The translations under genes were made by a program, and so were the position numbers. Shown here piece after piece: positions 56,697 to 64,000 of a stretch of DNA of 64,000 nt. The notes under the pieces were generated by a model. It saw only the letters and a list, made by a program, of their open reading frames with translations, was not told the DNA's origin and did not search any database. How positions within the stretch are numbered: the stretch's first letter is position 1; the number at the start of each line of letters is the position of its first letter. The stretch lies in NCBI GenBank assembly GCA_015680685.1, contig MNCI01022655.1, positions 1,149,225-1,213,224 on the forward strand, written 5' to 3'. Source of the stretch: Gnetum montanum (Eukaryota; Streptophyta; Gnetopsida; Gnetales; Gnetaceae).

Positions 56697-57728
56697 CCGT
56701 TTCGGACGCGACCGCCAACGAGTGTCCTTGAACAGGATTTAGGTGTCTGCTGGTCTCTGGCAACACCAAGGCCCAGATACCTCCAAATAAACTTAGTAGT
56801 TAATGTGAGTATGTGTGTGTGCTGTTGCGACGTGCGGTTGTAAAATATGAAACGATTGGATTATGTGTAAACTATAGATGACTTGTCTTAAAGAGATTCA
56901 GCCAACTTTGCCAAGTACTGTGAGTTGTTGAAAGTTTCCTATTTTGTTCAACTGCCTAGTCTACGTAGTCTTTATAATACTTACTTGTAACAAATAAAAT
57001 TTTGCAAAAACATTTGAGCACAACTCTGCAAATCTACTCCTAATTTTCCCCAAAGAAAGAGATAGTTCCACAAGAAAACTAGAAATAGAGCAAGATTCGA
57101 TGGAAATAGATAGAAAGGAAAGCAGATTTGTGTGGACCGCAAATATTTAAACAAGATAAAATGAAACGAGTAAACACTTCTCAATAAAGCTATTCCAAAT
57201 TCAATATTTATGAATTGTTCAAAATTCCAAGGCTCAAATAAGCAATTTCTTCAAGAAAATCCTACTATGCTACCAAAAATTGCTACGTAAACTACCACGT
57301 ACGAGACTCCATTTTGGCTAGATAATAGATGTCAACGATTGCATTCAACAGAACCTTCAAAATACTTGACAATTTCTAATTGAAATACCACGGAAATTCA
57401 CTTTAAAGATAAAAAGAAGCTATTCTGATCCCATCAAAATACCAAATATTTTTTGAACCCTCTTGACTACTAAATTTTTCAACGGCATGACTACAAGCAG
57501 AGGCTCTCTTACAATAATCCCAATAGCAGTTCCTATACATTGCATAATAACAAAATTTACTACTAAAATGCTTTTAAGGATTTTAAACACAAGCGCTTCT
57601 ATGGCAAAATTTTAATAGAAATTTCTATCGGGCAACAAGAACAGTAAGAGGAATCTAAAAATCCCAAAATTACTTGCCAAGGATGATACTATCTAAACCA
57701 CTAGCTAAACAATTTAAACAAAATAAAA
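56688..57728. other. Possible LTR start and AT-rich flank before the gap
   Basis: TGTTGGTGACCGTTTCGGACG begins a sharp change in composition (CpG-rich for ~70 bases) at the end of the gene's last exon. No coding frame. It may be the edge of a younger LTR, but no partner is visible. Confidence 0.35.
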
Positions 57729-58229
57729 NNNNNNNNNNNNNNNNNNNNNNNNNNNNNNNNNNNNNNNNNNNNNNNNNNNNNNNNNNNNNNNNNNNNNNNN
57801 NNNNNNNNNNNNNNNNNNNNNNNNNNNNNNNNNNNNNNNNNNNNNNNNNNNNNNNNNNNNNNNNNNNNNNNNNNNNNNNNNNNNNNNNNNNNNNNNNNNN
57901 NNNNNNNNNNNNNNNNNNNNNNNNNNNNNNNNNNNNNNNNNNNNNNNNNNNNNNNNNNNNNNNNNNNNNNNNNNNNNNNNNNNNNNNNNNNNNNNNNNNN
58001 NNNNNNNNNNNNNNNNNNNNNNNNNNNNNNNNNNNNNNNNNNNNNNNNNNNNNNNNNNNNNNNNNNNNNNNNNNNNNNNNNNNNNNNNNNNNNNNNNNNN
58101 NNNNNNNNNNNNNNNNNNNNNNNNNNNNNNNNNNNNNNNNNNNNNNNNNNNNNNNNNNNNNNNNNNNNNNNNNNNNNNNNNNNNNNNNNNNNNNNNNNNN
58201 NNNNNNNNNNNNNNNNNNNNNNNNNNNNN
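57729..58229. other. Assembly gap (501 N)
   Basis: Run of N. Open frames reported across it have no meaning. Single Ns also occur at 3423, 21604, 31704 and 58331. Confidence 0.98.
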
Positions 58230-59090
58230 TGAATCGGCATCCAAGGCTTCATAGTGCTGGACTCGAATTTCATACATAATTACATTCTTCAAAGGTTTGG
58301 CACTACCCAAAAGTGTAATATTCTCTTTACNAAATGTAGACTACCACAATTTTGAAGCTGCCTGGAATGGAGTTCACCTATTCTTGGCTGATGGATTTCT
58401 GTTCTTATTTTTACACAGATGATGGACTGGTCCATGGTAGAGAAGTGATGATGATCGAGCAGGTGCAACGTCGGCACAGGAAGAGGATCATTCCATCAAT
58501 TGAGAATGACAAGCGCTGCTGGTTTGTCTGGGAAAATGCCAGCATCGTGTATATTTTTGTTAGAACCCTCACAGCACTGCAGCGTCGATATAAACACCAT
58601 CGTGTTGGTGCCACTGCCACTCCCTTCGCCGCTGTGCATCCTCCCACCACTGGCCATCTAGCATCTGCTCATGTGCAGTCCTCCCTCGTAGGTTTTGGTG
58701 TTGGCACAGGCACTAGCACTGGTGCTCTCGATGCATCAGCCCACACTGAAATCGATGCACAGGCAGGTGCATAGGCAAACAGCAACAGCAACGGCCAAAA
58801 CCACTCCAGCAATGGCAGTGGCAACAGGATCATCTTCAGCGCAGGAGCTCTTCGGCAAGGGTTTCAAGGGTTTCTGGTTAGTTCTAGAATTGGTTCCCAT
58901 TTAGTTGGCTGCACTAATTTTTGCTATTGATCTCAATCTGGGTCTTCCCTGTTTATGTCTCTGGAACGAAGGGCATGGCAGCAATGATGTTATGTGTAGC
59001 CGTGGCGGTGGCCGAAGTGCAGGTGGTTGCGGTGGATCGGTTTCGTGCCTTTGTTAAGGGATAAATGATTGAGTCTATCCATACTCAGAC
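58230..59090 (+). other. GC-richer stretch with a plus-strand open frame, unrecognised
   Basis: Open frame 58352-58774. The N-terminal half has a basic Q-R-R-H-R-K-R stretch and then L-Q-R-R-Y-K-H-H-R. The C-terminal half is Ala/Thr/Gly-rich low complexity. No family recognised. Composition is unlike the retroelement DNA around it, so it may be captured host sequence. Confidence 0.35.
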
Positions 59091-59094
59091 TTAG

Positions 59095-59760
59095 ACTCCA
59101 GAAATGGGTCTAATTTCTGACAAACTGAAGATTATTATTGAAATCCCTATCTATGGAGCTAGCTGCAACAGTGATGATCCAGGGCATAGTATTTGTCACA
59201 GATCCACTACCATGGAAACCTTCATTGCCGCCTGCACAAATGACCGTAATCCCATGTATGACAACATGAAATGAACCCACAGAGATGGGATCTTGAAAGT
59301 TGGTGGAGCCTACTTCAGTAATGATTGATATAGACAAAATGTTGACGCCATCCCTGATTGCACTATCAAACGCAGCAAGGATATCTACATATCAAAAACC
59401 TCCCTACACATTCCAGTAGGCCTTGTATACTGCAAGTCTTGCAAATGGAGCTCCTCCTCTACCATCTCCTACTGCCAAACTTTTGTAGTTCATATTATGC
59501 ACAAACCTACCTACAACAATCGATATTGTATGTGTTCCATGTCCAACCTGTTCCATGAAATGGCCAAATGTGCCAACAATAGGCACTAGGCCAACATTAC
59601 TGACGAGGAGGTTTGGCAACTCTTTGGGATTTTTTTGGATTGAATACCCCCTAAGATAGATGTGGGGCCATCTCAAGTTAGTCACTCTCTGCGATGCAAC
59701 AATTTGTTTTACTCTAGTTTTTATGGTGATTCTAGCTCACTACATTTTCTATGATGTAGA
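59095..59760 (-). pseudogene. Subtilisin-like protease (plant SBT) gene fragment
   Basis: Minus strand, one frame with stops. G-H-G-T-H-T (codons 59527-59544) is the catalytic His box. Then R-G-G-A-P-F-A-R-L-A-V-Y-K, D-I-L-A-A-F-D-S-A-I-R-D-G-V, H-G-I-T-V-I-C-A-G-G-N-E-G and P-W-I-I-T-V-A-A-S-S-I-D-R-D-F follow in the order of plant subtilases. The catalytic Asp and Ser regions are absent, so only the middle of the S8 domain is here. TAG and further stops show it is not functional. Plant SBTs are secreted proteases; this piece is probably captured or inserted DNA. Confidence 0.8.
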
Positions 59761-59977
59761 TTTCGGATGAAGAAGCAAGGCCCTCTGAGGGAGGGAATAG
59801 TAATGTAGAGGAACATGATGTATAATAGCAAGGGCTCTTATTTGTATTTTTGGAAAACTATTGCAAACATTATTTAATTGAAACTTTGAATGGAAAATGA
59901 ATCATAACTAGATTCATTTTATTTTGGTTTGTGTATCATCTATGCTATTCATCTTTATGTTTTTTTTATGTCTTAGT
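59761..59977. other. Junction between insertion and E3
   Basis: Contains a purine-rich 'ctctgagggagggaatag' at about 59787-59805 that could be a polypurine tract of an inserted element, followed by AT-rich DNA. E3-type hairpins start at about 59978. The exact junction is not visible. Confidence 0.35.
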
Positions 59978-60420
59978 TTTAGGCCATTTTGGGCCATCAT
60001 CAGGCAATAAGAAAATGAAATTTCTTATTATTATTTATTTTTGAATAGCCAGTTTTAGGCCTAGGCGAGCCACAATGGTAGTTTAATGCCATTCCAGGCC
60101 ATTGCTAGTTTTAGGCCACTTCGGGCCATCATGTAAACACAGGGTAAATAATTTTGCCAGTTTTAGGCCTTAGCGGGTCATGATGTAATGTAATGGGAAA
60201 ATTTTACCAGTTTTAGGCCTTAGCAGGCCATATGTAGTTTTAGGCCATTTCCAACAGTAGTTTTAGGCCATTTTGGGCCACGAGTAGTTTTAGGCCATTT
60301 TGGGCCATGGGTAGTTTTAGGCCATTTCAAGCCATGGTTAGTTTTAGGCCATTTCAGGCCATGGGTAGTTTTAGGCCATTTCAGGCCACAGGTAGTTTTA
60401 GGCCATTTCGGGCCATGTGA
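59978..60420. repeat. GGCC-type hairpin array (E3 spacer, protease side)
   Basis: About a dozen units 'tagttttaggccatttcgggccat' in broken form: stem GGCC/GGCC, six-base loop (ATTTCG, ATTTTG, TTAGCA, TTAGCG, ACTTCG, ATTTCA). The last seven are nearly identical at ~25-base spacing, i.e. recently amplified. Confidence 0.8.
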
Positions 60421-60549
60421 CGATGTAAATGGAGAGTATGTGAATGGTTTAAAAGAATAATTTAGGCACCTAGCATAGATGAATAGATGTGAAGCAAATA
60501 AAAAATAAATATACAATGAATGTTAACTAGGTAGGAAGTAATGGAGTTG

Positions 60550-61210
60550 CTACACTATACGTAACTTCTTTCTAACCCATTGTGGATTTGGTGAGATGTA
60601 AGGTCGAGAAGCTTCACTGCAACATTCTTCTGCATCATCGTCTTCTACTTGGAAAGGCAACTCAGCCCACACATTGTCATTTTCTATGTCGGTGTGTCGA
60701 GCCGACTCTTTCGTTAAACAGTTAGTGTTGAGAGAGACAGGTGCCTCATTCTCAGGGGTTATGACCTCCGAAGCCTGCTCCATATCTACGTTGTTTATTG
60801 CTTACGTTGCCACCTTGTCACCATCAATCACCACCTCCCTGCCTGCATAGGGTAGATGGATTTCCTGATGTATGGGTGAAGAGACAGCCCTAAGTTGGGC
60901 TAACCATGACCTCCCCAAGATTAGGTTAAACCCAAGCATCTCTTCCACCATGATCAAAATTTCATTTGTGGGGAATTGATCCCCTAGCACAAAGTTGATG
61001 TGGACAATGCCTTTCACCATGACCCATGCCTTGTTGAATGACTTCAAGCATGACGTTTTCATGGGTTTAATTTGGTCTACCAAACCCAGCTTATCCACAA
61101 TGGGGAATTGGATGACATTCGTAGTAGCCCCATCATCAACGTGTACCCTTCAGATCTTATGTTGGCTAACCCAAATTATGATGAATAGAGGTGTTGTAGT
61201 CACCTAACCC
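60550..61210 (-). pseudogene. E3 protease region
   Basis: Catalytic segment R-V-H-V-D-D-G-A-T-T-N-V near 61130 (D-D-G again), L-G-L-V-D-Q-I-K-P, then L-I-L-G-R-S-W-L-A-Q near 60900. The C-terminal tail 60550-60783 is acidic and ends P-Q-W-V-R-K-K-L, matching the tails of E1 and E2. Open pieces 60802-61098 and 60550-60783. A GTATAG near 60555 could be the donor of the PRO-RT intron, weakly supported. Confidence 0.75.
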
Positions 61211-61449
61211 TTTTCAAGGTCTTCCCTAATGGATTCGTCATAGAATGTTAGTTGGTATGACTTCGATTCTCTAGGCGTAGAAGAAACCATAATTGAGTGA
61301 ATTTTTTTCTCTTCTACTGGCATGTTCTCGTCAACTAGTATTGTTGTTAACATGCGAACTCAAGCCTCATGGTGTGCAATGGAAGTTATTATTAGGTCAT
61401 ACATGCTCAATGTTGTGTTCTTTTATTTTAGAGCTTGCTTGACCTAAGT

Positions 61450-63480
61450 AAGAGTGCTTAAGAGTTCTAGGCTACCTTCCTATTTTTTACTACCTTTCTC
61501 CTCTTCCATTCGTCCCAGGAGGCAAATTTCTCGAGGGACAGTTTCAAGTCTAGGGTTGGACCCTTTTGGATGAGGTGGCGATGACCGTGCATACATAGCA
61601 GTGTTATCTTTTGGTGATGAGGATGTAGATGCAAAGGGCGAGGGCATAGGCTTGGAAGTACCTGCGGTAGTATGTTTCATTGCTGCCTCACCTATTGAAC
61701 ACTCTTCTCGTTTCCTTGGACGAGAAGGCTATGGTGCCATCTTATGTGGGGTAGGGGCAGTTGAGTGGCTTGGCCCGCTGATGATGAATGATGTTTGCGG
61801 TGTCAGCGTGGGTGCTAGTGCGATCTTGTTTATAGGAGATGCGAGTGTAGATGTCTGAGGAGGGACTCTCAGGACAAATGATTACTGTGGGTTTTTTTCT
61901 AGCCACCAGTGGTGTTGGTGTGCTATGCTAAGGCATACGAACCACAAATAGCTGCTGGGGTGGTTTGGGATTACTGTCCATATCAATAGTGTTGATAATG
62001 TAACTGGTGTTGTTGGTGTTAAGTGGGTTCATGTAGACATGCATAGATTGATTTTCAGGATGCACTAGGTTGCTTTTGTCTAGAACCAACCTCCTTTGAT
62101 CAATCATTCTTTGGATGTCATCCTTTAATACCAAATATTAATCTGTGTCATGACCACATAGCTAATGATAGTCACAGAACCATTCCAGCCTGAAATTCTT
62201 AGGAACTGGGGGTTCATTTGGCAAAGCCAAGGAGGGGTTCCTAAGGATTTCATAGTACCGTTGATGCCTTTTGGCTGCCTCCTTTGACATCCACTTGTGT
62301 TGAATGTACCCTACCCCCAGTAATTGCTTCAGAAGTTTTGAAGGCTTGACGAGCAACAGGGTATACTTAGAGCGATCTTTATGCTCAAAGTTAGGCTTAG
62401 GTGGGGTGGATGCTTCAGGTGCCAATGTGGAGGGTTGAGCAGCATTATTTGGTGTGAGTGCATGGTTAGTCAGCATAGTCGCTACCTTCTTCTTACTTTT
62501 TTTGTTGGGCTTAACTTCATTTTCCTAAGTGGCCACTGTGGCTATTGCAGCCTTGCCCTTATCTTTGTACTTCTTTGTAAACATGTTCTTGTATGCAACA
62601 TAGGTTGGATCTTTGCTTACCTCGACCACATCTTGTATGCTCTTTGTCTAGGAAAAAGCCTAACTAATAGTTCATGGAGTGAGGTAGTACAGTTTGGACT
62701 TAATGAAATCGTTCACTGCACCCTTAAAGATGGCTAGTAGATGAGCCTCTACAATGGGCTCACAGATCTCATTAAGGGTAGCACTCCACCACTGTATGAA
62801 TTTCTGGAGTGATTACAGTGGATCTTGCTTCATGCTTATTAACTGATCCAGCGTAACTTTTGGTCTCAAGTTATACTTGAAATGAGTTACGAACTGATTC
62901 AGCAGCTCCTCTATGGTTGAGATAGATGAGTGTGGGAGCCCATGGTACCAGTCCAAAGACTTGCTAGTCAGAGACATAGCAAAGACGTGGATAATTGTGT
63001 GTAGCCATTATTGCAAAAGAAGGGATTCAGATCTAAATGTAACAAAATGTGCTTTGGGATCACCCTCCCTATTTTATTTTGTAAATTGGGGGAGTGACAT
63101 CCAAGGGGATAATGTTAGCATGGGGACTATCGAGCTGATGGGATCATCATGGTAGAAATCCATGACTTGTACCATGTCAGAACTGGCAGCCTTGAGATCC
63201 TTAATTTCTTTTGTAAGGGTTTGGATAAGTTAGAATGCTTGATCCAGACCCAAGGACGATGTGGATGGTTGTGGAGTTGCAGGGGTAGCCACCATTGGTG
63301 GCATGGCAGGGGTAGTGACCTGGCCCATAAGCGGTGCCATTGGGGTGGTCCCTACAAAGGATGCTACTAGTGTTGTCCACCACCTAGTGGGTGATGCTAT
63401 TGGAGTAGCAGCCACTGATGGTGCCACAGGATAGGCCATTTGTGTGGTCGGTGGGGTAGACCAAAGTCCCGTGCTTGGTT
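61450..63480 (-). pseudogene. E3 gag
   Basis: Linker piece 61928-62134 ends Q-Q-L-F-V-V-R-M-P, one clear P-F-V-I-K-V-P relative; fewer such peptides are visible than in E1 and E2. A Cys/His region near 62160-62200 reads W-F-C-D-Y-H. The gag core at 62160-63100 includes L-D-W-Y-H-G-L-P with Trp intact. The N-terminal part is Pro/Ala/Thr-rich (63230-63439). Several stops. Confidence 0.7.
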
Positions 63481-63689
63481 GTATTGCTTGCAGGACCTAG
63501 TATGTTTTGTGGCGAGCGTAGTAAGACATTTGTGAAGGTTACAAAGTAGGGGGGGAAGTGAATGGGGCCCACCATGTGGACGGGAATAGGCTCACCATTG
63601 AAGTTGGAATAGGTGTAGATGCCAGAATGGATGCAAAAACTATATGCAACTACGATGTAGGTATGGTTTGGACATAAGGCAAGGTAGCT
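63481..63689 (-). other. E3 gag/LTR junction
   Basis: No primer site or U5 block here, although they would be expected between gag and LTR. LTR homology starts abruptly at about 63690 in the promoter region, indicating a deletion. Confidence 0.5.
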
Positions 63690-64000
63690 AATCCTTTGAC
63701 CATTGTTTGTAGGGGTATTTATAGGGCTAGGACCAAGTGAGAAATGAGGCTTGGATGCCACATGTCCTAGACCCCATGAGATGTTTACGTGCTTGTACTG
63801 CAAAGATGTGCAAAGTTGGTCGTGAACCTACTATGCTACAACTGTGTTGTCGAAACTGGAAATGCTGGAATCAAGTGTGCCAACAATGTAAGCGAGAAAT
63901 GAAGCACATTGAAGTAGCATAGCTTCTTGCTACATTGTGCTACGCTATGTAGTGTAGCATGTTGGCATGGTGTAGCTGCTTGCTATGCTATGCTACACTA
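63690..64000 (-). repeat. E3 right LTR remnant, runs off the window
   Basis: Matches 43545-43820: 'cctagaccccatgagatg', 'tgctggaatcaagtgtgccaac' in shorter shared words, and the TATA region (minus CCTATAAATACC, 63715-63727). It ends in the family's 'gctacgctatgtagtgtagc' palindrome. Confidence 0.8.

Larger units (their letters stand above)
50240..59950 (+). mobile_element. E5 and later insertions inside the E3 spacer
   Basis: E3 hairpin sequence stops near 50215 and resumes near 59978. Between lies plus-oriented DNA: LTR-like repeats and promoter (50240-52330), a multi-exon gene (52342-56696), a possible LTR start TGTTGGTGACC at 56688, a 501-base gap, and GC-richer DNA with a subtilase fragment. 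No matching right LTR or target duplication was found, so the number of separate insertions is uncertain. Confidence 0.5.
42971..64000 (-). mobile_element. E3: Tat/Ogre-like element with pol, interrupted
   Basis: Left (3') LTR 42971 to about 44819, hairpin array, pol 46294-49769, spacer with a plus-strand insertion (about 50240-59950), protease, gag, then LTR sequence from 63690 to the window end. The right LTR remnant begins in the middle of the unit (matching 43545 onward), so the U5, primer site and leader were deleted. Two RNase H regions place it in the Tat lineage. Confidence 0.8.

Noticed and set aside
57674-58310. Three frames of about 200 codons spanning the gap
   Set aside because: Almost entirely X from the 501 N run.
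60220-60516. Minus-strand frame with repeated W-P-K-T-T peptides
   Set aside because: It is a translation of the GGCC hairpin array; the periodicity comes from the DNA repeat and no such frame exists in E1 or E2.

Overview
This window is intergenic DNA from a large, repeat-laden plant nuclear genome. The reasons are: no intact host gene, rRNA or tRNA; pseudogenised plant-type Ty3/gypsy retrotransposons wall to wall; a non-LTR (LINE) fragment; and an AT-rich, CpG-poor sequence whose broken frames mostly carry stops where Trp, Gln or Arg is expected, as methyl-cytosine decay would produce. Athila-like and Tat/Ogre-like lineages (extra RNase H, intron-like segment between protease and RT) are plant elements. 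The density and age of nesting suggest a gymnosperm, but that is inference only.

Layout. About 690-1820: LINE endonuclease remnant (+). 1821-8236: Athila-like element E0 (+): LTR, tRNA-Asp-type primer site, gag, protease, RT and RNase H, a second LTR, then another primer site and the start of a second gag. 8237-28217: family E1 (-) as LTR-internal-LTR-internal-LTR. Each internal part holds gag and protease but no pol. A 1,440-base repeat inside copy 2 abuts a single N and looks like an assembly duplicate. 28.2-31.7 kb: diverged ~190-base repeats and an LTR fragment. 31.74-32.1 kb: integrase zinc-finger remnant. 32135-35097: left LTR and 3' pol of E4 (-). 35098-42970: E2 (-), again gag-protease without pol, inserted in E4. 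42971 to beyond 64000: E3 (-), inserted in E2's right LTR, with gag, protease, RT, two RNase H regions and integrase. About 50.2-59.95 kb: plus-strand material (E5) inside E3's protease-pol spacer: LTR-like promoter DNA, an unrecognised multi-exon gene with premature stops, a 501-base N gap and a subtilase gene fragment.

How the parts fit. The minus-strand families share one plan (sense order): LTR, primer site, leader minisatellite, gag, linker with about five P-F-V-I-K-V-P-like peptides, protease with D-D-G in place of D-T/S-G, intron-like segment of GGCC/GGTC hairpins, pol (only E3), splice-donor-like site, AGTC-type hairpin array, splice-acceptor-like site, 3' region, LTR. In E1 and E2 the pol exon is reduced to 12 and 57 bases between splice-like signals. 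The LTRs share a U5 block, a TATA box and a U3 foldback module, although the rest has diverged and each family carries its own U3 palindrome. The most interesting signals are the hairpin arrays with varying but mostly complementary stems, the recurrent loss of pol exactly between them, and the spliced plus-strand gene.
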